A DNA stretch of 64,000 nt, from NCBI GenBank assembly GCA_035578155.1, contig JAPWDM010000072.1:124001-188000 (forward strand), in the 5' to 3' direction. Below, piece after piece: positions 22,301 to 32,300 of this stretch. The position numbers and the translations under genes were made by a program. The stretch is from Brachynemurus nebulosus. Taxonomy: Eukaryota; Arthropoda; Insecta; Neuroptera; Myrmeleontidae. Position 1 is the first letter of the stretch. Each line of letters starts with the position of its first letter. The notes below the pieces were generated by a model. That model was not told the origin of the DNA. It did no database searches and saw nothing but the letters and a program-made list of their open reading frames with translations.

Positions 22301-23222
22301 ACAACACGGGATGAAATTAAAGAAAATACATAGAGTGCTACAATTCGATCAATCACCTTGGCTCAAATCCTACATAGATTTAAACACAGCTTTGCGACAA
22401 ACGGCGGGAAACGAATTCGAGAAAAATCTCTACAAGCTACTCAACAACGCAGTCTTCGGGAAAACGATGGAAAATGTACGGAAACACTCGATTGTGAAAT
22501 TGTTAACGAAATGGTATGGACGATATGGTGCGGAAGTTATGATAGCGAAACCGAATTTCCACAGCCGCACCATATTTGACGAGAATCTTATTGCAGTGGA
22601 ACTACGAAAAACGGAAGTGTTTATGAACAAACCAATATACGTCGGGCAAGCAATTCTGGATATTTCGAAAACATGTGTCTACGATTTTCATTACAACTAC
22701 ATACAGCCAACGTTCGGGAACAACAGCAAATTACTCTACACAGACACGGATTCATTGATTTACGAGATAAAATGCCCAGATATTTACGAAATAATGAAAC
22801 GTGATATTCAATACTTCGATACGTCGGATTACAACGCGGATAATCAATATAACATGCCAAGAGTCAATAAGAAAATACCCGGGTTAATGAAGGATGAGCT
22901 AAATGGACGAATCTTTACAAAATTTGTGGGTTTAAGGTCAAAAATGTATAGTTGTCAAGTGGACGGCGAGGATCACACGAAGAAAGCGAAAGGTGTAAAG
23001 AACTCTGTGGTTAAGAAAACGATAACTTTCAACGATTACGTGGACTGTCTAAAACACAATACAATCATAAACCGACAACAAAACCTGATACAATCGAAAA
23101 AACATAACGTGTATAGTGTAACTCAGAACAAGGTGGCGCTCAGCCCGTACGATACGAAACGATATATTGTGGAGGGGGAAACGGATACTTTAGCATGGGG
23201 ACATTACTCGTTAAATTACTGA
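19349..23222 (+). CDS. Protein-primed-type family B DNA polymerase (spliced)
   Basis: Two exons, 19349-19595 and 19741-23222, give about 1242 residues. The intron has GTAAGT (19596) and TTGTTTCAG (ends 19740); the codon GGT is rebuilt across the join. Exon 1 is a short helical, charged N-terminus. Exon 2 contains, in order: an N-terminal domain with NDDACFAW (about 20258) and YHFCWI (about 20596); a C2H2 finger starting CDRCLNYF (about 20674); the exonuclease with YADVE, HNLSGYDAHF and YMKTDILLLADVF; between the first two, an HNH/endonuclease VII-like zinc segment (CHIC ... RDHNHFTG ... GCNLNY, 21124-21237); and polymerase motifs A (YYDVNNLYG, about 22005), B (KLLNNAVFGKT, about 22435) and C (YTDTDSLIY, about 22738). 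Key exonuclease and polymerase acids are present, so the enzyme may be active. It presumably replicates the element by protein priming. Confidence 0.93.
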
Positions 23223-23257
23223 ATATCAACAACGTTAAAATTAGTACGCAAGTGGAA

Positions 23258-24007
23258 ATGGCATCGTCATCATCGGCTTACTGGAAACGGCTACAAATAT
23301 TTTCAAGTGAACTGGATAAACTACGTAAACGGGTTGATACCTATGAAAAAACAATTGATGCTATTGTAAAAATGCAAAATTTGAAATTGTCTGAACCGGA
23401 ATCAATGGAGTGGGATAAAATGGATGTTTCAATTGGTGAATTTTTCGAACGTGAACCAATGCTACTGAACGAACTGATTTTGGAAACATTTCTTCAAATC
23501 TACAAGTGGATCAGTTTGAATGTGCTGAAAAGTTATGGTGCGAAAATCATACAACGCGCCTGGATTTGGTTACCATCCGATTATCGAGCCATGTTTCAAG
23601 AATGTGAACCATGTTTTGAACATTATAATCGACCCTGGCAACAAGATCATATTGATGGACCACCTGGTTTGAAAATTCGCTGTGAAATGTGCAAGAATGG
23701 CGTGAAAATGGAGGAAAACTTTCAACCGCCCGTTGGTGAACCATTGACATTTGCAACACGGATTTCACACGTTGAAGACATATTTCTGACTCATCCTTAT
23801 TTGTATACAAAAGTCAGAAATTTTGATATGTTATTATACTTAACAAAACAACTATTGAAATATGATATTTGGGTGCAACATCTGTATGCATATATGATAC
23901 CCGAATATGCACAACGAATTTGTCAAGTATGGGATCAGTTACCTGAAAACATGAAACAATTACGTTCGGGTCTTATTGAATATATAAACAAATCATACAA
24001 TTTTTAA
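23258..24007 (+). CDS. Unrecognised 250-aa protein downstream of PolB
   Basis: The start at 23258 (MASSSSAYWKRL) is chosen because it lies just beyond the polymerase stop (23222); an in-frame ATG at 23195 would overlap the polymerase. The protein has an N-terminal coiled-coil-like segment (residues about 10-45, ELDKLRKRVDTYEKTIDAIV), Trp-rich helices (WISLNV, RAWIWLPSDYRAMF) and a CEMC pair near residue 145, with possible Cys partners in CEPC. No promoter is obvious, so it may be translated from the polymerase transcript. A polyadenylation signal AATAAA follows at 24109-24114. I do not recognise the family; a terminal-protein or structural role would be a guess. Confidence 0.75.
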   Translation: MASSSSAYWKRLQIFSSELDKLRKRVDTYEKTIDAIVKMQNLKLSEPESMEWDKMDVSIGEFFEREPMLLNELILETFLQIYKWISLNVLKSYGAKIIQRAWIWLPSDYRAMFQECEPCFEHYNRPWQQDHIDGPPGLKIRCEMCKNGVKMEENFQPPVGEPLTFATRISHVEDIFLTHPYLYTKVRNFDMLLYLTKQLLKYDIWVQHLYAYMIPEYAQRICQVWDQLPENMKQLRSGLIEYINKSYNF

Positions 24008-24108
24008 TATTTATTTATTGTAAAAAATATTTCATATACATTTATTGTAAAAAATATTACATATACATTTACTGTGAAAATATTTTGTATTCATACTTAT
24101 ATTTTAAA

Positions 24109-24114
24109 AATAAA
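24109..24114 (+). terminator. Polyadenylation signal of the polymerase unit
   Basis: AATAAA about 100 bp after the last stop of the rightward unit. On the opposite strand ATTAAA at 24215-24210 serves the convergent zinc-finger gene, so the two units end in overlapping or adjacent 3' regions. Confidence 0.5.
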
Positions 24115-24286
24115 GAACAATAATTATTTACATATATGTGTTATTTATTTGAAAAAAAAAAAACCTTTTTATCTTACAGGGTTAAATAATATAAAAATAA
24201 AATATACACTTTAATGAGGGATAACTGCTGCTTCTTATACGGTGGTGTTCTTCAAAATTCAGTAAATTCTTAATGCGGATAATCAA

Positions 24287-25273
24287 TTAATCATCATCAT
24301 CATCATCATCATCATAATCGCTAGCATCTTCTTTATCAGTTTCATCCAGATAATCACCTAGTGGTTCAATAATATCAGCCTTTTGAAGTTCGCGAAGTAT
24401 AGAGAATATTTCTCGACCAACAGTAGTTTCTTTTAAAGCATTTAACTCTTTGATTAAATCTTCTCGATCGTAAACGTTAAACAACAACATATTTTTATTT
24501 TCCTCTAAACTTCGAATAATATTGAGTATTTTTTCACCAGTCTCTGAAGTCTCGTATAAACGTTGTAATTCATCTATTAAAGTATTAGGATTATGCCAGT
24601 ATTTTATTTTTTTCGATTGTATGTTAACATTTCTAGACTCTCTCAAGTTGTCTTGCTTAAAATGCTTAGCTAAGGCCCCGTTTTCGACATTTCCATTTGA
24701 AGCTATATGACGTTTTAAGCTTATTGGTTTAACCTGATTGACAATTTTCGCTTCATTTTCCGAGTCAGCGTTTCGAACCTCTTTTAACATTATAATATCT
24801 AAAGCAGTTCCTAGAAGTTTAGTTAGTTGTGAAGAGGAGGTTGTTTCATTGCAATTGTTATTAATTGCTGTTAAGTGATTTACTTGCTTACTTTCATTAG
24901 ACCAACTATCTTTCTCGTTTTCAGATTGACGACGGTTTTCTCCTCTTTTCAAAGAGTTAAATTTGGTTTGAATGGCTTCAGTTGCAGCATCTATCCTTTT
25001 TTGGTCAAACGAATTCAAGATTGCTTCAGAGTAATCAATATCATGCTGTAGTTGAGATGTATTTTCATCATCATTATCATCAAATCTAGATATAGAGATA
25101 TCATCAGGTGTTTTATTATTAGCATCATATGGTATGAATTTGCTTGATGAGTTATCATTATTTCCAATCGTACCATCATTAATATTGCTTAACGAATTAT
25201 GTTGAACATTTAAGTGTCTAGAAAGATTAGACTTTCGCGTAAATGCTTTACCACAAAAATCACAATTATACAT
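24287..25273 (-). CDS. C2H2 zinc-finger protein with acidic tail
   Basis: 328 codons on the minus strand. The N-terminus is a single classical C2H2 finger, YNCDFCGKAFTRKSNLSRHL then NVQH (residues 2-25). The rest is low-complexity, Asn/Ser/Asp-rich and charged, with two related blocks of the form LI-EL--LYETSETGEKILNI and LIKELNALKETTVGREIFSI (residues about 230-300), which look like an internal duplication. It ends in about nine Asp encoded by an (ATC)n run on the plus strand. Its promoter adjoins the TGACTCA array. It is likely a DNA-binding regulator or replication accessory of the element; this is inferred from the finger and position. Confidence 0.8.
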   Translation of the reverse strand: MYNCDFCGKAFTRKSNLSRHLNVQHNSLSNINDGTIGNNDNSSSKFIPYDANNKTPDDISISRFDDNDDENTSQLQHDIDYSEAILNSFDQKRIDAATEAIQTKFNSLKRGENRRQSENEKDSWSNESKQVNHLTAINNNCNETTSSSQLTKLLGTALDIIMLKEVRNADSENEAKIVNQVKPISLKRHIASNGNVENGALAKHFKQDNLRESRNVNIQSKKIKYWHNPNTLIDELQRLYETSETGEKILNIIRSLEENKNMLLFNVYDREDLIKELNALKETTVGREIFSILRELQKADIIEPLGDYLDETDKEDASDYDDDDDDDD

Positions 25274-25313
25274 CGTTCAGCGGCAGGTCTGAAGCGTTCG
25301 CTAGTAAATGAAT

Positions 25314-25350
25314 AACTGTTCAATGATTTATTGCTTCTCTACTTATATAT
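25314..25350 (-). promoter_or_regulatory. Core promoter of the zinc-finger gene
   Basis: On the minus strand TATATAAG starts at 25349 and ACAGTT has its A at 25317, a 32-bp spacing. The ATG follows 44 bp later at 25273. The first unit of the 21-bp array begins about 25 bp upstream of the TATA box. Confidence 0.6.
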
Positions 25351-25371
25351 ACTTAGCTCATTTGTTTCACC

Positions 25372-26170
25372 GAGCGACTCATTTGACTCCAACGAGTGAC
25401 TCACATGCTCCCGGAGTGACTCATTTTGTTCCCGGAGTGACCCATTGGGCTCCTGGAGTGACTCAATGGGCTCCCGGAGTGACTCATTTTTCTCCCGGAG
25501 TGACTCATTTTGCTCCCGGAGTGACTCATTTTGCTCCCTGAGTGACTCATTTTGCTCCCGGAGTGACTCTTTTGCTCCCGGAGTGACTCATTTTGCTCCC
25601 GAAGTGACTCATTTTGCTCCCGGAGTGACACATTTTGCTCCCGGAGTGACACATTTTGCTCCCGGAGTGACTCATTTTGCTCCCGGAGTTACTCATTTCG
25701 CTTCCGGAGTGACTAATTTTGCTCCCGGAGTGACTCATTTTGCTCCCGGAGTGACTCATTTTGCTCCCGGAGTGACTCTTTTGCTCCCGGAGTGACTCAT
25801 TTTGCTCCCGGAGTGACTCATTTTGCTCCCGGAGTGATTCATTTTGCTCCCGGAGTGACTCATTTTGCTCCCGGAGTGACTAATTTTGCTCCCGGAGTGA
25901 CTCATTTTGCTCTCGGAGTGACTCATTTTGCTCCCGGAGTTACTCATTTCGCTCCCGAAGTGACTCACTTTTCTCCCGGATTGACTCATTTTGCTCCCCG
26001 GAGTGACTCATTTTGCCCCCGGAGTGACTCATTTTGCTTCCGGAGTGACTCATCTTGCTCCCGGAGTGACTCATTTTGCTCCCGGATAAACTCTTTTTGC
26101 TCCCGGAATGACTCATATTACTCCCGGAGTGACTCATTTTGCCCCCGGAGTGACTTATTTTGCCCCCGGA
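25372..26170. repeat. 21-bp minisatellite rich in TGACTCA (AP-1-type) sites
   Basis: About 38 tandem units with consensus GGAGTGACTCATTTTGCTCC plus one C. By eye about 25 units keep a perfect TGACTCA, the AP-1/TRE core. Variants are mostly single substitutions (TGACACA, TTACTCA, TGACTAA). Because 21 is divisible by three, long open frames exist in several frames, encoding (THFAPGV)n or (MSHSGSK)n; I regard these as by-products. The array lies between the leftward zinc-finger promoter and the rightward promoter at 26256, so it sits where a shared divergent enhancer would be. A replication or packaging role is equally conceivable. Confidence 0.85.
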
Positions 26171-26174
26171 GTAA

Positions 26175-26255
26175 CTCATACACCTTATCATGGTTAAAGA
26201 GCTCATACACCTTATCATGGTTAAAGGGCTCACACACATTATCATGGTTAAAGGG
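26175..26255. repeat. Three 27-bp tandem repeats
   Basis: Units starting at 26175, 26202 and 26229 share CTCATACACCTTATCATGGT followed by TAAAG. They adjoin the 21-bp array and end directly before the TATA box at 26256, suggesting a proximal regulatory module. Confidence 0.7.
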
Positions 26256-26292
26256 TATAAATTAGTTAAACTTACACAAAATATTGTCAATT
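26256..26292 (+). promoter_or_regulatory. Core promoter of the 58-aa gene
   Basis: TATAAATTA at 26256 and TCAATT with A at 26289, spacing 33 bp. The ATG is at 26371. Confidence 0.5.
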
Positions 26293-26370
26293 TACCGATG
26301 GTTGTCAAAGAGTTAACATCACTTTCGCTGAAAAAAACAATTTCGTGGTAAAACAATTGCATTTCGAACC

Positions 26371-26547
26371 ATGATAATTTACAATTCAGAGCAGTCCAAC
26401 GCTAAACAACCTAGCAAAGGACTTTCGAAACCTAAGATCATTAAACGTAAAACTTTTAAGCGACAACACATTTCACCCGAAAATTTAGCATTCCTTAAAT
26501 CACTAGGTCTTAAAGTGAAAAGAACATGGTACTCAGTAATGTGCTAA
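26371..26547 (+). CDS. Small basic protein, 58 aa
   Basis: A short open frame with its own promoter-like sequence upstream. The product is strongly basic in the middle (KPKIIKRKTFKRQHI) and ends LAFLKSLGLKVKRTW plus a few residues. There is no membrane segment or cysteine pattern. The high Lys/Arg content fits a nucleic-acid-binding role, but no domain is recognised. Its position between the repeat array and the next gene, with clean start and stop, argues it is real. Confidence 0.5.
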   Translation: MIIYNSEQSNAKQPSKGLSKPKIIKRKTFKRQHISPENLAFLKSLGLKVKRTWYSVMC

Positions 26548-26655
26548 ATATTATTAACAGTTTGTAATTTGATGGTTAACTAGCAGTAGCTATTAGTAGT
26601 GTCCATTTTCGGATACATCCCACAAATTAACTATCCTCACCAATTTTAATTATTT

Positions 26656-26691
26656 TATATAAAGTTGTGGATTGTGTGAGTAAATTCAGTT
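26656..26691 (+). promoter_or_regulatory. Core promoter of the frameshifted gene at 26710
   Basis: TATATAAA at 26656-26663 and TCAGTT, a perfect arthropod initiator consensus (TCAGTY), at 26686-26691 with A at 26688; spacing 32 bp. The ATG lies 22 bp downstream. Confidence 0.7.
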
Positions 26692-26709
26692 CTACGGCGG
26701 CGATAAAAA

Positions 26710-27175
26710 ATGGCGTTTCTTGATATACAAGGCTATCAAGGAGCTAACAACCAATTTTATTTTAAAGAAGTTGGTATCGTTGCGGAAAATTCGGATGAAA
26801 TACTACATCTTATATTCGATGCACCGTTTGATTTCAACGAGTTGCCGAAGAAATATGAACGGGTTGCTGCACGTTGGCTTTGCCGAAATTGGCATGGGAT
26901 ACCTTGGTCATATGGATTTATTCCGTACAAAAAACTTCATTCCATATTGAAACCTATATTAAAGAAGTTTCAAGGGCGGTGAAAAGAAGAAATGGATTTC
27001 AAATTTGTTTGATGGTACCGAAAACCAGCCGTGGATTTTGAATTTGGAAGAAATATTTGATGTACCGAAGATTTCCAATCTGCGAGATGAATATTATTCA
27101 AGACGCTGTATGATCCATTCAGATAAAATTTGTTCATTAGAAAACTGTATTCTTTTAAAAAATTTTAATATGTAA
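26710..27175 (+). pseudogene. Unrecognised companion gene, one frameshift
   Basis: The first frame (26710-26982) starts MAFLDIQGYQGANNQFYFKE and continues through RWLCRNWHGIPWSYGFIPYK. It runs off at a G-rich spot near 26970-26980. A one-base shift restores a frame with KKKWISNLFDG, a CMIHSDKICSLENC cluster and a stop at 27173-27175 that overlaps AATAAA (27176-27181). The total is about 155 codons. The FLDIQG...F..KE start and the C-terminal Cys/His cluster look like a conserved small protein, possibly nuclease-like, but I cannot name the family. It could be a recent mutation, a sequencing error in the G run, or frameshifted expression. Confidence 0.6.
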
Positions 27176-27181
27176 AATAAA

Positions 27182-28314
27182 TAGATTTTTAGTAATATAT
27201 AGATTTAAGCAATTTAATTTTTTGTATTCATATTCTATAAATAAAACTTAAAAAAAAGAAAAATATGTGCGTTTTATTAAATTATTACCCTGAATTCCCC
27301 TATTTTTTACAGCAAAAAGTTTCTTTCGTTAACCTATAAGAGTATTAACAAAAATCTTATGAAATTTATTGTTCTAATTGAAAAGCATATTTCATGATAC
27401 ACCCTGTATACTAAAATATTTATTAAAAATACTAAATATACACCCGTTATATATACATGATATTATATGTATGTTAATGATAAAGTAGCAAATTCAAAAT
27501 GTTCTAGTCTATAAAAATTTGATTTTACAGACTTAAAAATTTAGTAAAACTCAATGCTGTTATCATTTTTATATTAAGCGACGTGTTTATAGTAATTTAA
27601 AACCAAAAATTGAACTTTTATTCTGTTTAAAAATGTTAAATACAATACTATTATACCCTAATATAAATATGTATCAGTATTAAAATGATATACATTGATT
27701 TTGCTGATTAAACAAATTTTTTGCAATATTTATAAATTATTTTATAATTAGTTTTAATACTTATTCATAAATGGCTATACAATTCGTTTACTAGTATTCA
27801 TAAAAATTAAAATTATATACAAATTTTCTTTCTTATTCTCAATATACAGAGTGTATACATAAAATATTTTTAATATACAGAGTCTATACATATATACATA
27901 CTGAATTATTTCAGATAATTTTCGTTTGATATAGAAACAGTTTTGTGCTACAGTCAAATTCAAAAGTGTTGTGCACCATAAGAAGTAATATTTTTTGTAA
28001 CTTGTTAAAATTTCAAGAACTTTTGTTAGTTAACTAAAAAATTGGTCACTGTAAGTTAAATGTTAAAGTATTAAAACTGATAAAAATAATTTTTTGCTTG
28101 AGGCCTACAATGGGTGATATTTTTTACTAAACAATTTTTTAACTCATTAATATTCCATGACGTCATCTTTCTTATACCAAAAGAACTCCATATATGAGTC
28201 ATATGATCATAATTCAGCTAAAATAAACATTTAATTATTGGTTGTTTGTTTATTTTAAAACTGATAAAAATTCCTGGAATTTTCCAAGGTTAAATATACC
28301 AAAAATCCCCATAC
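27182..28314. other. Right noncoding region of the Polinton-like element
   Basis: Very AT-rich with no coding frame. It contains a perfect CRE-type TGACGTCA at 28158-28165 and TGAGTCA at 28195-28201 close to the right inverted repeat. A second AATAAA-type signal occurs near 27240. The missing structural genes are not hidden here in any frame. Confidence 0.5.
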
Positions 28315-29305
28315 GGTACAGTTAACACTCGATTTCCGGCATTACAGTAGCGGTCAGAAATCTGGACCCCGGAGTCTGGTTTTAAAATCTAGCGCTTGGT
28401 ACAGTGCCCCCACAAAATTTAGCGGCCACCCCGTGGGTTAGGGTATTCCCCACATCTTTGACTTGGTAATGTACCTTTCGTTTAAAATGACGCAATTAAG
28501 GCAAGCGCGTGTTGGGGTCAAGGTTTGCACGTACAGTACGCTTCAAAAAGTGATCGGATACCTTTTTGATCAGGGGGGCCCGCACTTTTGACACGGCAGT
28601 GTACCAAAAATTTAAGTACAGTACGGCGTCAAAAATTTGGGGCCACCCCCGAGTTAGGGTATTCCCCACATTTTTTGACGTGATAGTTCGTTTAAGATGA
28701 CGTACTTAAGGCAAGCGCGTGTTGGGGCCAAGGTTTGCACGTACAGTACGTTTCAAAAAGTGATCGGATACCTTTTTGACCAGGGGGGTCCACACTTTTG
28801 ACACGGTAGTGTACCAAAAATTTAAGTACAGTACGGTGTCAAAAATTTGGGGCCACCCCCGAGTTAGGGTATTCCCCACATTTTAGACGCGATAGTGTGC
28901 CCCATCTATCAAATTGTAACCTAAAATTCAGTCTGCGCATGCGTCGTGTACTTAAATTCAGTCTGCGCATGCGTTAGGTTTGGATTCAAAAACTATGGCG
29001 GGTAATGGGTTAACACAAAACTAAATCGTTATGAACAAATTGTGATGACGCACAATGGGTTAACTACTTGTGTGGTTGTTGAAGTAATGACTCATGTCTT
29101 TGGAGTTTCAAGGCCAACAGTATGAGCGAGTGTTGGGGTCAAATGTCAACAACAATTTTTAAATACATGTACGTGCCAGGTCAAAGGTCAATTCATACAC
29201 TAGGTACAGTAGGACCCCAAACTACACGGTTGTTAACACGGTCAAAAAAGTAGTCCGGATAATTGAGGTTCTACGGTGCTCCCGTTCTCTCCTAGCCTAT
29301 CTACT
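28315..29305 (-). repeat. Right terminal inverted repeat of the Polinton-like element
   Basis: About 991 bp, the reverse complement of 17618-18622, including the same ~210-bp internal repeats and the AP-1-type site (TGACTCA at 29088-29094). It ends ...CCTATCTACT at 29305, followed by the GTTGTT duplication. Confidence 0.93.
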
Positions 29306-32300
29306 GTTGTTGCAAATGAAACATTTCTCTCTTCCTGTGATTTGAAGTTTGTATCTACTAAATTATTACTAATCGGCCATTGACCTTCATTTAATTTTAG
29401 CCAAGTTGGCCCTACTAACCAAGTTGAATTTTTAATAAAGTCTGCTGGTGTCAGACCTCGCGATGCGCAATCGGCTGGATTTTCTATTCCACTAATATGA
29501 AAAAATCTATCTTTTGAAACTAAACTTTGAATTTTTGTTACCCTATTCGCTACATAAGTTTGCCATCGATGTGGTGATGATTTAATCCAATCTAAAACTA
29601 CAGATGAGTCCGTAAATGCGTAAACATTGTGAATTTCTATACGTTTTTGAAAATTTTCTAACAGTGAATGAAGAAGTTGTGCTAATAAGAGTGCGGCGCA
29701 TAATTCCAAGCGAGGAATACTAACTATTTTTAAAGGCGCAACCCTAGATTTCGCACAAGCTAAAACTATACTATAATTTTCATCACTATTAGTAGTGCGT
29801 AAATAAATGACCGAGGCATATGCTCGTTGGGAAGCATCTGCGAAACCAACTAAAATATTTTTTGTGCTTCTAGTTACTAACATATGACGAGGTACATTAA
29901 AATTTGTAAGTAGCGGTAATTCTAAAATAAATTTTTTCCAACTATCAACTATTTTTTGTGATGGAGTATCATCCCAATCAATATTATTTTTCCATAATTC
30001 TTGAATGAGTAATTTAGCGTATAGGATAACAGGGGCGGCTAAACCAAGGGGGTCAAAAAATCTAGCTATTGTCGAGAGAATGTTTCTTTTAGTACATTCT
30101 TTTGGCGAAATTTCTATTTTAAATTCTAAATTGTCACTTTGTTTATTCCAAATCAGACCTAATATTTTCAAAGTTTCAGTTTTAAATTGCATTGGTTGAA
30201 TTAATCGAAGTTTTTCTGGAATGGTGTCTATTAAAGTTTCCGAATTAGTAGACCATTTTCCGAGTTCAAACCCACCAGCATTAAAAAGACCAGTTAATTC
30301 TCTAAATAATACTATTGATTCTTCCTCTGAAGGAACACTAGTTACTATATCATCCATGTAGGTTATATCGTTAATCATTCTAGAAGCTTTCGGAAATTTC
30401 GTTGCTTCATCAGTAGCTAATTGTCGAATAACTCTAATGGCCTGGTATGGCGAAGATTTTAATCCAAAACTTACGCGATTCATCTGATATGTTTGTAAGG
30501 GTTCTTCTGGAGAGAATCTCCATAAAAATTTTTGAAAGCGTCTATCTTCATCACTAACTAAAATTTGTAAATACATTTGTTTGACATCTGCGCTCATCCC
30601 TATTTTGAATAATCTAAAATTTAATAAAAGATCTACAATGTTTGTTTGTAATTTTGGACCACAGTGTAAAATGTCATTTAAGCTATAAGAACTAGTTGTT
30701 TTACAACTAGCATCCAAAACACATCGGAGCGGTGTTGAAGAACTATCCAATTTGTAAACACCGTGGTGTGGGATGTAATAACACGGCAGGTCACAACGAT
30801 CATTTTCTATTAATGATGCGTATTGATTTGAAATATAGTCTTTAATTATTTGATGATAAGCTAATTTAAATTCAGGTGATGAAGCGAATTTTTTCTCTAA
30901 AGATAAGAATCTACGTTGTGCAATTTGATAAGAATCGCCTAAATTGCCAGGATCTTTTCTAAAAGGTAACGATACAACATATCTGCCAGAGATATCTCTA
31001 CAATGCGTTGCTAAAAAATGCTGTTCACACTCCATATCTTCTGAACTGATAATGGAGGGAATTTTAATTTCTTCGATTTCCCAAAATTTTTGCACTAATG
31101 TTTCTAGCGATGGTTCTAAAGTTAAACAGAAATTCTGAGATACTGGAGGTGAGTTTGAACTAGGAACACTACCCATAATTACGAATCCTAAACGTGTATC
31201 TATTGCTACTATATTGCCCATGGTACTAGAAATGTGTTGTCTATTTATTAAGAAAGGCCAAATTTCACTACCCAGAATACCTTCAATTTCACTGGCGATA
31301 TAAAATGTTTCATCAGCTAAATTCAAATTTTGAAATTCTTGGAACAAATTAGAATTTAAAGTTATATTTGGAAGTTGATCCGTAATTCTATCAACTATGA
31401 GAACATTTAAACTAAAAGTGAAATTCGGATCAAAACGCGATCGAACCACTATTTCGGTTGATCCTAAAACGGGACTACTACTAGCACCTATTCCTCGAAT
31501 TGTCATATTCAATTTTTTTATAGGTAAATTCAAACGTTTTACGCATTTTAACGTCAAAAAGCTTGATTGGCTTCCGGAATCTAAGAGAAATCGTACCCGT
31601 TGAGAAATTTTCTTATTATTATCTACTAATCCTATGGCCGTTGAAAGTAAAACTACTCGATTACTATTATTTTGTAAACTATTGTGGTTTAAAGAACAAA
31701 AACTTTGTTCATGTTGGGTAGGTGTACTATTTACTATGCCGGCTACTGTACTACTAATACCTTGTTTGGTATGGTCAATTGAACTGGAATTGGTCAACGT
31801 ACTATCATTTTTAACTATTGTAGCTCTACCATTATTTGATTTTGTATTTCTATTTTCACTTCCCAAAAAATGCAAAAGTGTATGATGACGTCTATTGCAA
31901 GTTCTACAATTAAATTTAGAGTTACAACTAAGTACTTTATGTTGATTACCGAGACAATTTAAACACAAATTCTTTTCACGCACAAACTTGTGTCTATGTT
32001 GAGGTGTTAATTTTAAAAATTTTGAACATTGTGTCAAAAAATGCGAATTACTATTACAGCCTAGACATTGTTTTAACTGTCCGTTAACTACAAATGATTG
32101 GGTTGATGTTTTACTAACCGAATGTAAATTTCTATAACTATTACTAGTAGTTGGGTGAACGTGTAATAATATTTTGGTTTGTTTTTTAACAAATTCTATC
32201 AGCTGATCGTAACGAGGTATTTCTGATTTATTCATAGAAAGTTCAAAAGCACGTTTTGTTTGTGCATCTAATTTATTTAATGCTAAAAAACACAAAATAA

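Larger units (their letters stand above)
17618..29305 (+). mobile_element. Maverick/Polinton-like element, integrase-less, nested in BEL/Pao
   Basis: An 11,688-bp insertion delimited precisely by comparison with the uninterrupted BEL copy. It starts AGTAGATAGGCTAGGAGAGA and ends with the reverse complement, with arms of about 1 kb, and is flanked by GTTGTT on both sides (17612-17617, 29306-29311) where the empty site has one GTTGTT. AG-starting long inverted repeats plus a 6-bp duplication are classic for Maverick/Polinton, and the element encodes a protein-primed-type family B polymerase. It is shorter than typical 15-20 kb Polintons. I find no retroviral-like integrase, FtsK/A32-type ATPase, adenain-like protease or double-jelly-roll capsid gene. 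It may be a non-autonomous derivative mobilised in trans, or a distinct lineage. Confidence 0.88.

Noticed and set aside
25372..26170. CRISPR-like array
   Set aside because: Units are contiguous with no unique spacers and the DNA is eukaryotic.
25308..26362. Long open frames on both strands encoding (THFAPGV)n and (MSHSGSK)n
   Set aside because: They result from a 21-bp tandem unit without stops; frames change whenever a unit loses or gains a base, no promoter or unique protein part is attached, and conservation appears centred on the DNA motif.
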